Origin: Desulfobacterium sp.
GTDB taxonomy: Bacteria; Desulfobacterota; Desulfobacteria; Desulfobacterales; Desulfobacteraceae
Assembly: GCA_030145245.1 (NCBI GenBank)
Contig: JAQYWC010000056.1
Coordinates: 35,114 to 99,113 of the forward strand
DNA length: 64,000 bases
Direction: 5' to 3'
A program made the position numbers and the translations under genes. The first letter of the stretch is position 1. Each line of letters begins with the position of its first letter. Positions 1-7,369 of this stretch are shown here, piece by piece. Below the pieces are notes generated by a model. The model was not told the DNA's origin, ran no database searches, and was given only the letters and a program-made list of their open reading frames with translations.

Positions 1-1570
1 GGAAGGGGCGGTGAGCGGCGAGCACGGCATCGGCGTGACCAAGTTTGCCCACCTTGACCCGGCCATCGTGGAGGAGCTCTCCCAATACCGGCTCAAGATC
101 GATCCCGAAGGCACCATGAACCCGGACAAGCTTTCGGAACCATCGGTGATGGAGCGGATCTTCACCCCGTCCTTCAACCTGTTGGGGCTTGAGGCCAGCA
201 TCCTCCGCTACGGAAGCCTGGGCACCCTGGCCGCCAACATCGCCAACTGCGTCCGCTGCGGACGGTGCAAGGCCACCTGCCCGGTCTTCTTTCCCCAGAA
301 GAACCTCTTCTTCCATCCCAGGAACAAGAACCTTGCCGTGGGCGCCCTGATCGAAGCGTTGCTCTACGTCACCCAGCGCACCCGGTCCACCCAGTTCAGG
401 CCCCTCCAGCAACTGGAACAGCTGGCAGACCACTGCACCATCTGCCATAAATGCCATACCCAGTGCCCGGTGAACATCGACACGGGGGAGGTGTCCGTGC
501 TGGAAAGGGAGATCCTTGCGGAACAGAACTTCAAGCACACCCCGCTGCCCACACGGCTCAGCCTCAACTACCTTGCCACCCGGAACGAGCTCAAAAACGC
601 AGGTCTGCGAAAGCTCCTGGTGGGCATGGGCGGCACCCTCCAGCGAACCGCATCACAACTGGTGGACGCCCTGCCCGACATCAAGCAGGCCAAAGAGCTG
701 AGAACCGTTCAGATGCTCAAGGCGCCCATGCCGAAGGTACCCGGCAGCACCATGCGCAGCGCCCTTCCCTCCTGCGGCCCCAACCAGGTGATCCTGGCCG
801 AACCGGAAGCACCCGCCCTTCACACGGTGTTCTACTTCCCCGGCTGCGGGTCCGAGCGTCTGTTTTCCGACATTGGCAAGGCTGCGGTCTACCTTCTCCT
901 GAAAAACAGGGTAAGGGTGATCCTGCCGCCCCCCTATCTCTGCTGCGGATTTCCCGCCAGGGTCAACGCCAAGACCGAGCAGTTCAACCGGCTGACCCTC
1001 AGGGACACCATCATCTTCAGCCAGATCCGGGACATGTTCAACGACCTTGACTTTGACGCCTGCATCATCAGCTGCGGCACCTGTAAAGAGTCGTTGGAGA
1101 ATCTCGACATAAACACCATATTTGACTGCCGGGTGACGGACATTGCACGGTTTATCCTGACCATCAACCAGACCCTGGGACTGAAAGAGAACTACCTCTA
1201 CCACGCCCCCTGCCACGACTCCCTCGAGGCCAAGGGCGCAGAGCTGCTCCTCTCCCGCTCCAAGGGCACCATGGACACGGTTCCCCACTGCTGTTCCGAG
1301 GCCGGCACCATGGCCATGTCCCGGCCCGACATCTCCAACGCCATGCTGGACAGGAAAAAGGAGCTGATCCAAAGTGCCAGAAACGGACAGACCGAGCAAA
1401 TTAAGATGCTGACCAACTGTCCCTCCTGCCTCCAGGGCCTGGGCCGGAACCAGGATACCGGCATCGCTCCGGTCCACATCGCCTGCGAGCTTGCAGAGCG
1501 TTCCGGCGGACCCGCCTGGGAGAAGGAGCTCAAAAAGCTGATGAAGAACTCCGAGGTGATCACCTTTTAA
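1..1570 (+). CDS. FAD-linked oxidase/Fe-S protein, C-terminal part (5' end outside window)
   Basis: The reading frame is open to the left edge, so only the C-terminal ~522 residues are visible. The first visible residues carry the SGEHGIG signature that ends the GlcD-type FAD-linked oxidase domain. Then come two 4Fe-4S motifs (C-x2-C-x2-C-x3-C at residues ~80-90 and ~142-152 counted from the GTG at 11) and two cysteine-rich CCG domains (PGCGSER, CCGFP, APCHDS, HCCSEAG). This GlcD-GlcF fusion layout is that of D-2-hydroxyacid dehydrogenases (D-lactate or D-2-hydroxyglutarate type), which pass electrons through Fe-S centres to quinone or another carrier. The substrate cannot be told from sequence. 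The stop overlaps the rsmE start by one base (TAATG), so the two are probably cotranscribed. Confidence 0.85.
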   Translation, partial: EGAVSGEHGIGVTKFAHLDPAIVEELSQYRLKIDPEGTMNPDKLSEPSVMERIFTPSFNLLGLEASILRYGSLGTLAANIANCVRCGRCKATCPVFFPQKNLFFHPRNKNLAVGALIEALLYVTQRTRSTQFRPLQQLEQLADHCTICHKCHTQCPVNIDTGEVSVLEREILAEQNFKHTPLPTRLSLNYLATRNELKNAGLRKLLVGMGGTLQRTASQLVDALPDIKQAKELRTVQMLKAPMPKVPGSTMRSALPSCGPNQVILAEPEAPALHTVFYFPGCGSERLFSDIGKAAVYLLLKNRVRVILPPPYLCCGFPARVNAKTEQFNRLTLRDTIIFSQIRDMFNDLDFDACIISCGTCKESLENLDINTIFDCRVTDIARFILTINQTLGLKENYLYHAPCHDSLEAKGAELLLSRSKGTMDTVPHCCSEAGTMAMSRPDISNAMLDRKKELIQSARNGQTEQIKMLTNCPSCLQGLGRNQDTGIAPVHIACELAERSGGPAWEKELKKLMKNSEVITF

Positions 1571-2280
1571 TGAATCTAATACTACTGAAAGAGGACGACT
1601 TTACCTCGGCCGGCAGGGTGACCATCCGCGGCAGGCGGTTCACCCACATCCAGACCGTGCACCGGGCCGCGGTGGGGGATCAACTGACGGCCGGACTCAT
1701 CAACAACAAGATGGGTTCGGCCATGGTGACCCACCTCACCCCCTCATCCATTGAGATGGAGGTGACCCTTGACCAAACGCCCCCCCCTGCCCTGGATCTT
1801 ACCTTAGTCATGGCCCTGCCCCGGCCCAAGATGCTCAAGCGGATCCTTCAGACCGTGACAAGCCTTGGGGTGAAGCGGCTCTACCTGATCAACACCTGGC
1901 GGGTGGAAAAGGGGTTCTGGTCAAGCCCGGTCCTGGAGCCGGAAAGCCTTGGGGAACACCTGATCCTGGGCCTTGAACAGGCCAAGGACACCATCATGCC
2001 AGAGGTGTTCCTCCGCCGGCTGTTCATGCCCTTTATAAAGGAGGAGCTTGAAACCCTCTCCCGGGACACCCTGAAACTTGTGGCCCACCCCAAGGGCGGA
2101 CGGGTCTGCCCCTGCCATCCCGGGCAACCCGTCACCCTTGCCATGGGACCCGAGGGAGGATTCATAGACAGGGAGGTTGAAACCTTTGAAAGGTTTGGTT
2201 TCGAAAACGTCAGCCTGGGCGAGAGAATCCTCAGGCTTGAAACCGCGGTCCCGGTTCTCATCTCCCGGCTCTTTACCTGA
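1570..2280 (+). CDS. rsmE: 16S rRNA m3U1498 methyltransferase RsmE
   Basis: A protein of 236 aa, the usual family length, with the SPOUT-class signatures of RsmE: ALPRPKMLKRILQ mid-protein, the MGPEGGF SAM-binding loop, and the C-terminal LGERILRLETA knot motif. RsmE methylates N3 of U1498 in 16S rRNA near the decoding centre, acting on assembled 30S subunits. An N-terminal PUA-like part (~1-70) precedes the knot domain. The ATG shares its A with the stop of the preceding oxidase, indicating translational coupling. The tyrS leader follows directly, so readthrough could reach tyrS. Confidence 0.93.
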   Translation: MNLILLKEDDFTSAGRVTIRGRRFTHIQTVHRAAVGDQLTAGLINNKMGSAMVTHLTPSSIEMEVTLDQTPPPALDLTLVMALPRPKMLKRILQTVTSLGVKRLYLINTWRVEKGFWSSPVLEPESLGEHLILGLEQAKDTIMPEVFLRRLFMPFIKEELETLSRDTLKLVAHPKGGRVCPCHPGQPVTLAMGPEGGFIDREVETFERFGFENVSLGERILRLETAVPVLISRLFT

Positions 2281-2349
2281 AGGAAATTCCTGTTAATCTT
2301 AAGCAAATACCTTGACAGGGAACCGGGAATATCATAGGAAACAAACGTT

Positions 2350-2445
2350 ATGAAAAACACAAACAGGACAATCACAGCAGCGGGCAGAGCATATTATTAT
2401 TATTATCGGTATTATATCCGACTGCCCGAGGTGCGCTTATCCTGA
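2350..2445 (+). CDS. TyrS leader peptide (seven Tyr codons)
   Basis: A short ORF of 31 codons plus TGA: M-K-N-T-N-R-T-I-T-A-A-G-R-A, then YYYYYRYY (2392-2415), then IRLPEVRLS. An AGGAA Shine-Dalgarno at 2336-2340 sits nine bases before the ATG. Seven TAT codons in eight positions directly upstream of tyrosyl-tRNA synthetase match the leader peptides of trp, his and pheST attenuators, where stalling at codons for the scarce charged tRNA prevents termination. The Tyr run lies inside hairpin 1:2 of the attenuator. A TTGACA at 2312-2317 could be a -35 element, but I see no good -10 at the right distance. The coding role is inferred from sequence only. Confidence 0.85.
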   Translation: MKNTNRTITAAGRAYYYYYRYYIRLPEVRLS

Positions 2446-2507
2446 CATAATGTAACAAGATGAGATATAAGCCGCGGGCAGAGATGCTTCGCGGCTTTTT
2501 TGTTTTT
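2381..2507 (+). promoter_or_regulatory. tyrS transcription attenuator (mutually exclusive hairpins)
   Basis: Region 1 (CGGGCAG, 2381-2387) pairs perfectly with region 2 (CTGCCCG, 2422-2428), enclosing the Tyr codons. Region 3 repeats region 1 (GCGGGCAGAG at 2380-2389 and again at 2474-2483), so region 2 can instead pair with 2475-2481, extended by GCTTAT (2435-2440) with ATAAGC (2467-2472). This alternative pairing captures the 5' arm of terminator 1 (AAGCCGCG, 2469-2476). Inference: a ribosome stalled at the Tyr codons masks region 1, 2:3 forms, and tyrS is transcribed. With ample Tyr-tRNA, 1:2 and the terminator form. Confidence 0.82.
2469..2507 (+). terminator. Intrinsic terminator 1 of the tyrS leader
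   Basis: Arms AAGCCGCG (2469-2476) and CGCGGCTT (2490-2497) form an 8-bp stem followed by T6-G-T5. Its 5' arm overlaps the antiterminator partner at 2467-2481. Confidence 0.85.
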
Positions 2508-2548
2508 AAGGGCCGCAGAAGAAGTTTTTCCTGCGGCCCTTTTTTTTT
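2508..2548 (+). terminator. Intrinsic terminator 2 of the tyrS leader
   Basis: Arms AAGGGCCGCAG (2508-2518) and CTGCGGCCCTT (2531-2541) form an 11-bp stem with a run of nine T (2540-2548). It starts where the T-tract of terminator 1 ends and lies 23 bases before the tyrS ATG, so expression must pass two terminators in series. Confidence 0.85.
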
Positions 2549-2571
2549 CAAAAATCATGAAAGGAGCTATT

Positions 2572-3858
2572 ATGAGTGTACTGACTATTCTGAAAGAGCG
2601 CGGTTTTATCGAAAACACCACCCATGACAAGGAACTGGCCGAATACCTGGAAAACGAAGGGGCCACCTGTTACATCGGTTTCGACCCCACGGCCGAGAGC
2701 CTCCATGTGGGACACCTGATCCCCATCATGTCCCTGGCCCATATGCAGAAAAACGGCCACCGGCCCATCGCCATGGTGGGGGGCGGCACCGGCAGGATCG
2801 GGGACCCATCGGGAAGAACCGAGATGCGGCAGATGATGACCCTCGATACCATTGAGAAGAACATGCAGGGCATCAGAAAGCAGCTCTCCTCCTTTATGGA
2901 TTTCGACCAGGACGGGGCGATACTGGCAAACAACGCAGACTGGCTGGCAACCCTCGAATATATCCCCTTCCTCAGGGATGTGGGACGGCATTTCAGCGTG
3001 AACCGGATGATAAAGACCGAAGGCTACAGGACGCGCATCGAGTCCGAAGAAGGCCTGAGCTTTATCGAGTTCAACTACATGCTTCTCCAGGCCTATGATT
3101 TCTGCAAACTCTTCGACAACCACGGCTGCCGTCTCCAGATGGGGGGAAGCGACCAGTGGGGAAATATTGTGGCAGGAGTGGAGCTGGTCCGCAAGATGCG
3201 CAGGGAGACGGTGTTCGGCATCACCTTCCAGCTGATCACCAAGAGCGACGGCACCAAGATGGGCAAAACCGCAGGAGGTGCTGTGTGGCTGGATCCGGAA
3301 AAAACCTCCCCCTACGAGTACTTCCAGTTCTGGGTAAACACCGACGACAGGGATGTGGCCCGTTTCCTGGCCCTCTTCACATTCCTTCCCCTGGAGGAGA
3401 TCGAGGAGGTGAAAACCCTGGAAGGTGCAGCACTCAACAGCGCCAAGTCCATCCTCGCCTTTGAAGCCACCAGCCTTGCCCACGGCAGACAGGAGGCGGT
3501 AAAGGCCCTCACCGCCGCGGCGAGCATGTTCGGGGCAAGAAAAATCGGGGCCGATATTCTTCCGTCCAGCACCATCAACAGGGTCAATTCCGAAGGGGCG
3601 AACCAGTTCCTGCCCTCCACCGCCATAGAAAAGGCCGAGCTTTCTGCCGGGATTCCTGTCTACCAACTATTTCACAGGGTGGGTCTGGTAAAATCAGCCG
3701 GAGAGGCAAGGCGTTTGATCACCCAGGGGGGCGCTTACATGAACGAAAATCACGTAACAGCCTTTGACCTGACCGTAGATACCTCCCACTTGGAAAACGG
3801 GGAGATCGTACTCAGGGCGGGCAAGAAACGGTATCACAGAATAACGGTCAACCTGTAA
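2572..3858 (+). CDS. tyrS: Tyrosyl-tRNA synthetase
   Basis: Class I aminoacyl-tRNA synthetase that charges tRNA-Tyr. The HIGH-type motif is LHVGH, the Tyr-recognition region contains GGSDQWGNI, and the KMSKS-type loop is KMGKT. A C-terminal S4-like RNA-binding domain (~360-428) follows. I start at ATG 2572 because AAGGAG lies just upstream and it gives 428 aa, close to the bacterial norm; the in-frame upstream extension would run through terminator 2. Expression is probably controlled by the leader-peptide attenuator directly upstream. Confidence 0.96.
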   Translation: MSVLTILKERGFIENTTHDKELAEYLENEGATCYIGFDPTAESLHVGHLIPIMSLAHMQKNGHRPIAMVGGGTGRIGDPSGRTEMRQMMTLDTIEKNMQGIRKQLSSFMDFDQDGAILANNADWLATLEYIPFLRDVGRHFSVNRMIKTEGYRTRIESEEGLSFIEFNYMLLQAYDFCKLFDNHGCRLQMGGSDQWGNIVAGVELVRKMRRETVFGITFQLITKSDGTKMGKTAGGAVWLDPEKTSPYEYFQFWVNTDDRDVARFLALFTFLPLEEIEEVKTLEGAALNSAKSILAFEATSLAHGRQEAVKALTAAASMFGARKIGADILPSSTINRVNSEGANQFLPSTAIEKAELSAGIPVYQLFHRVGLVKSAGEARRLITQGGAYMNENHVTAFDLTVDTSHLENGEIVLRAGKKRYHRITVNL

Positions 3859-3869
3859 AGCGCAAGAGT

Positions 3870-3934
3870 AATCCGGGGACACCGTACTTATCGTTCAGGA
3901 TACCTGACGAAATCAAGTAAAGTGTCCCCGGATT
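3870..3934. repeat. Long inverted repeat, 13-bp perfect arms
   Basis: AATCCGGGGACAC (3870-3882) and GTGTCCCCGGATT (3922-3934) are perfect complements around a 39-base centre that holds a weaker second stem (CGTTCAGG/CCTGACG). It lies between convergent tyrS and the SDR gene and could terminate both, but lacks a clean T-run. GGGGACAC-type ends are common in REP/IS200-like palindromic elements, so it may be a mobile palindrome remnant. Confidence 0.6.
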
Positions 3935-3940
3935 TCAGAT

Positions 3941-4822
3941 TTACTTACCCGTTTTCACAGCTGATAAAACCAGAGTATCTAACAATCTTGCGGGAATAAG
4001 ACGTTTCATTAAAGCCGCAATCTTTGCATCCCTGCCGACCACATAACGATGTTTTGGTTTTTTAGTGGTCAGCGCATGTTCTACCGTTTTTGCTACTTCA
4101 CCCGGCTCCACGCCTTTTCTTTGACTGATTTTCTTCTTTGCCAATTCAAGAAGCGGAGAATATAGCTCTAAAATATCCTTGTCTTTGAAATTACACCTGT
4201 CTTCATAGGTATCAGTCGCTTTGTCCCAGATCTCTGTTTCAACGACTCCGGGTTCAACAATCGAAACCGGAACATTAAATGGGCTGAATTCCAACCTCAG
4301 CGAATCCGTGAGTCCCTCTGCTGCATGTTTGGAAGCAACATAACTGCTCTGGCCGGGTACGGCAAAATAACCATAGGCCGAGCCAATATTTACAACTCTT
4401 CCACCGGCCTTCCGGATAAGAGGAATAAATTGTCTCGTAACCGCCATCATACCAACCACATTTACGTCAAAGACTTTTCTGATATCGCTTACCGGAACAA
4501 GTTCCAGAGGTCCGCCAAGCGAGATTCCCGCATTATTGACAAGTCCGTACAGACCATCCCGGCTTAGTTCTTCTACTAGTTTAAAAGCAGCTGAAATTGA
4601 AGCTCCATCAGTTACGTCCAACAAAACAGGAGTCATTCTGTCTGATGATTCCGATTGCAAAAATTCTGCATCTTCTTTTCTTCTTACACCCGCAAACACT
4701 TTAAACCCAAGCCGGTCAAGGTGGATTGCACAAGCCCTGCCAATACCGGATGAGGAACCTGTTATAACTACACTTTTGTCGTTATCGATACTATTTATGG
4801 CTACTGATGCAGGTTTACTCAT
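3941..4822 (-). CDS. Short-chain dehydrogenase/reductase (SDR)
   Basis: A classical SDR of 293 aa. The NAD(P)-binding TGSSSGIG is at residues 21-28, NNAG at 96-99, and the catalytic triad is Ser148, Tyr161 and Lys165 (Y-x3-K). The ~45-residue C-terminal extension beyond the ~250-aa core, and the overall sequence, resemble retinol/hydroxysteroid-type or acyl-reductase SDRs acting on hydrophobic substrates; the real substrate is unknown. AAGGAG precedes the ATG. It is the second gene after the membrane acyltransferase (34-base gap), so both probably act on one lipid or polyketide-like molecule. A SARP-like repeat upstream of the acyltransferase may control the pair. Confidence 0.85.
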   Translation of the reverse strand: MSKPASVAINSIDNDKSVVITGSSSGIGRACAIHLDRLGFKVFAGVRRKEDAEFLQSESSDRMTPVLLDVTDGASISAAFKLVEELSRDGLYGLVNNAGISLGGPLELVPVSDIRKVFDVNVVGMMAVTRQFIPLIRKAGGRVVNIGSAYGYFAVPGQSSYVASKHAAEGLTDSLRLEFSPFNVPVSIVEPGVVETEIWDKATDTYEDRCNFKDKDILELYSPLLELAKKKISQRKGVEPGEVAKTVEHALTTKKPKHRYVVGRDAKIAALMKRLIPARLLDTLVLSAVKTGK

Positions 4823-4856
4823 ATCTGTTTTCTCCTTTCAGGTTGATTTTACCAAA

Positions 4857-6119
4857 TTACCCGATAAACAGGGTTGCAAGCATAAAACCGGTAACCAGTC
4901 CTGCGGCGGACCATCTGGGAAAAGGGGTTACAACCAGCTTTGTCAATGTAATGGTGATACCCAATGACAGGGTTGCGACCATGCCGAATTTAACCAACGC
5001 TGACCCATTGACCGACAAAACCGCATACTGCAGCAGGATGACAATGGGCATGTGTATGAGGTAAATGTCATAGGAGCACCGGGTCAGCAGCTTTCCCATG
5101 GCCCCTTGTGTGTTCCATCGTGTTATGCCGATGTTCATAAAGGCACAGATCCAGAACAGCACTATAAACGCCCGGATGCCCGCTATGGCAATGGACAATT
5201 TCGGTTGAATTGTGGTGGGGTCCACCCCAATAAGGATCATGGCCACCAGCAAGGCAAAGCTGAAAAGGCTTGCCAGAATAAGCCAGATCCAGAATTTTCC
5301 CGGTAACGGTTTCAAAAGCCACCCACGTTCATGGGCATAGATCCCCATGATAAACACCCCTGCATACACTGGAAGCCGTGTGGGCTGGAAGGAGAGCACA
5401 CACCCGAAACGCGCCCATTCCCAGTCAAAAAAATAGAGATTGCTTACAGCCGTCGGGCAAAAGATAGCCACGGCGAAAACTCCAAGCATTGCCAGAATCT
5501 TTCCACGACCCTGGGGAATTACAGCCGGCTGATCTCCCGGACGGATTTCCGGTCCGGGGGGAAACAGGACCTGCTTAATCTGGTAGCCAACGGCGGCAAT
5601 GAGAAAGAAAACAAGCAACATGGAAATAAACCATAAATGCCACTGGGTAAGGCTATCAACATAAGGCTTTCCAGACGCCCTGTCCGGAAAGTGAACAATA
5701 CTGAAATCCGACAGGCTTTTCATCTGGAGAAGCCAGTATGAAAAGTAGCTGCGAGGTTCCGGTGTATTCACAACATGGCGGATGTAAGACATAACGGGAT
5801 TATAAAAAAGTCCCAGCAGTATCAGCGGGATACCCAGTCTCTTAAGTTTTAATCTGACAAAGACACCGGTGCCTTGTTTTCTCAGGCCCGGCAAAACAAA
5901 ATAACCGGAAATAAAGAAAAGCACCGGAAGCTGAAAACTATTAAGAATCACGATCAAGACATTTATCAGTTCGTTCTGGCTGGAATCGACAACGCTCCAC
6001 CAGGGAACAATCGTGCTGTAGGACATGGATGCATGAAAAATCACGACAAAAACAACCATGAGGTATCTGATGTTATCCAGAAACAGGTATCTTTCAGGAT
6101 AGGTATGGGCCTTCTCCAT
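4857..6119 (-). CDS. Membrane acyltransferase (acyltransferase_3 family)
   Basis: A polytopic membrane protein of 420 aa from ATG 6119, chosen over the upstream in-frame start at 6191 because GGAG lies nine bases before it. About ten hydrophobic segments are visible. The N-terminus carries the family start YLFLDNIRYLMV and FHASMSYS with the conserved His of the first helix. Members transfer acyl groups from inside the membrane to sugars, glycolipids or polymers. It leads an operon with the SDR gene. The 223-base upstream region holds the 7-4-7 heptamer repeat at 6222-6239. Confidence 0.85.
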   Translation of the reverse strand: MEKAHTYPERYLFLDNIRYLMVVFVVIFHASMSYSTIVPWWSVVDSSQNELINVLIVILNSFQLPVLFFISGYFVLPGLRKQGTGVFVRLKLKRLGIPLILLGLFYNPVMSYIRHVVNTPEPRSYFSYWLLQMKSLSDFSIVHFPDRASGKPYVDSLTQWHLWFISMLLVFFLIAAVGYQIKQVLFPPGPEIRPGDQPAVIPQGRGKILAMLGVFAVAIFCPTAVSNLYFFDWEWARFGCVLSFQPTRLPVYAGVFIMGIYAHERGWLLKPLPGKFWIWLILASLFSFALLVAMILIGVDPTTIQPKLSIAIAGIRAFIVLFWICAFMNIGITRWNTQGAMGKLLTRCSYDIYLIHMPIVILLQYAVLSVNGSALVKFGMVATLSLGITITLTKLVVTPFPRWSAAGLVTGFMLATLFIG

Positions 6120-6221
6120 TTGATTTTTTCTCCATAGTTTGACTGAACGGTTTCTTGTTGACGGTACTGGCGAATACAACGGGCGGAGCACTGGCTGTCC
6201 GGAAAAACACGTATCAGATAA

Positions 6222-6239
6222 AAACTAATTTTAAACTAA
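6222..6239 (-). promoter_or_regulatory. SARP-type heptamer direct repeat (site A)
   Basis: On the minus strand this reads TTAGTTT-AAAA-TTAGTTT: two identical heptamers four bases apart (11-bp period), about 103 bp upstream of the acyltransferase start. The same arrangement occurs at 21166-21183 next to the SARP-type regulator. SARP regulators are known to bind heptamer direct repeats at 11-bp spacing; that this is such a site is inference. Confidence 0.6.
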
Positions 6240-6272
6240 GCCAATGGAGTGTATGCAGCCGGGATGCCGGAT

Positions 6273-6289
6273 GGGGGGATTTTTTTATG
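6273..6289. repeat. 17-bp element, copy A
   Basis: GGGGGGATTTTTTTATG occurs here and again at 21186-21202. In both places it lies just beyond the heptamer repeats, upstream with respect to the minus-strand genes they may control. Confidence 0.6.
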
Positions 6290-6308
6290 AGCAGATCGGA
6301 TGGGGACA

Positions 6309-6330
6309 GGCCGGCCACGGATGGCCGGCC
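6309..6330 (-). terminator. Hairpin at the 3' side of the LysR gene
   Basis: GGCCGGCCA (6309-6317) and TGGCCGGCC (6322-6330) make a 9-bp GC stem with a 4-base loop, 13 bases beyond the LysR stop. There is no T-run directly behind it on the minus strand, so termination is only possible. Confidence 0.4.
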
Positions 6331-6342
6331 CAACAAACGACA

Positions 6343-7284
6343 TCAAGTAAGATCAGGTCCTTTGCCCAGGCCCAGATCCAGCTCCGCGATGGTTTTGCGA
6401 AGCCACCGGTTGGCAGGATCCCCGTTCATGCGTTCGTGCCAGTAGAGCATGATGGAAAGGGCGGGCAGATCAATGGGCGGGGCAAACAGCCGGAATGCGG
6501 AAATATTCTCAAAGGCGTAGGCCAACCGCCTGGGCAGGGTCACGATCATGCCGGTGGTCTCCAGGATTTTGGGAATGATCAGGATATGGGGCACACGCAG
6601 GGCCACATTCCTCTGATATCCCATCCGGGACAAGGTCTTTTCAATGATCACGTCCCCCTTGGCCCGGGGGGAGAAGATGGCATGGGGCTGGGCCAGGTAG
6701 TCATCCAGGGAAAGGGTCCCAGTGATGACAGGATGGCTGTTGTGAACCATGCACTGAAAATCGTCGTCAAAAAGGTGTCTCCTGAATATTCCCGGCCCCA
6801 CTTCCCGGTGGCCCACGGCAAGTTCGAACTCCCCGGTTTCCAGGCCCACCTGGGTCTTATCCGAGGGCATGGGGGATATCTCGATCCGGATCCCCGGTGC
6901 CTCCCGGCTCAAGTGGTGCATGAGGGGCGGCAGAATCACCATTTCGCAGTAATCGGACATGGAGAGCCGGATGTTTTTCTTTGCGGTGGCCGGATCAAAG
7001 GGGGCCGGCTCCTCTAAAAGGGTGCGTATCCCTGCCAGGGAGGGTTCCAGGGAAGCGTAAATCGCAACGGAACGGGGCGTGGGGGCCATCTCTCCCCCGG
7101 TGCGCACGAACAAAGAATCCCCCAAAAGCTTCCTGAGACGGCCCAGGGCATGGCTTACCGCGGATTGCGTCAATCCCAGATGTTCACCGGCCCGGGTGAG
7201 GTTTCGTTCCCGGTATACCGCTTCAAACACCGGCAGCAGGTTCAGGTCAATGCCTCCCAAATGAATCACATTCATCTCCTTCAT
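6343..7284 (-). CDS. LysR-family transcriptional regulator
   Basis: A 313-aa LysR-type regulator. The N-terminal helix-turn-helix covers ~12-70 ([18 protein letters not shown], then [13 protein letters not shown]), followed by a periplasmic-binding-protein-like effector domain. It is divergent from leuCD, the usual arrangement for LysR control of the adjacent operon. The start is uncertain: AAGGAG lies inside the annotated 5' end, so a GTG at about 7269 would have the best spacing. The inverted repeat at 7305-7326 is the likely operator. The effector is unknown; a branched-chain or C4/C5 dicarboxylate intermediate is plausible from the neighbours. Confidence 0.9.
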   Translation of the reverse strand: MKEMNVIHLGGIDLNLLPVFEAVYRERNLTRAGEHLGLTQSAVSHALGRLRKLLGDSLFVRTGGEMAPTPRSVAIYASLEPSLAGIRTLLEEPAPFDPATAKKNIRLSMSDYCEMVILPPLMHHLSREAPGIRIEISPMPSDKTQVGLETGEFELAVGHREVGPGIFRRHLFDDDFQCMVHNSHPVITGTLSLDDYLAQPHAIFSPRAKGDVIIEKTLSRMGYQRNVALRVPHILIIPKILETTGMIVTLPRRLAYAFENISAFRLFAPPIDLPALSIMLYWHERMNGDPANRWLRKTIAELDLGLGKGPDLT

Positions 7285-7304
7285 GATAGATATTAATTGG
7301 ACTC

Positions 7305-7326
7305 ACTATATACCATCCCGTATAGT
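7305..7326. promoter_or_regulatory. Candidate LysR operator between regulator and leuC
   Basis: ACTATA (7305-7310) and TATAGT (7321-7326) are perfect inverted arms with a 10-base spacer, consistent with the T-N11-A type of site bound by LysR regulators, in the short divergent region between the two genes. Confidence 0.45.
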
Positions 7327-7369
7327 TGTCAAAATTAATGATAACATGACAAGTCTATATGGGGGGTTT

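Noticed and set aside
2281..2571. T-box riboswitch before tyrS
   Set aside because: I see no T-box sequence or specifier-loop layout. The Tyr-rich ORF and alternative pairings explain the leader better.
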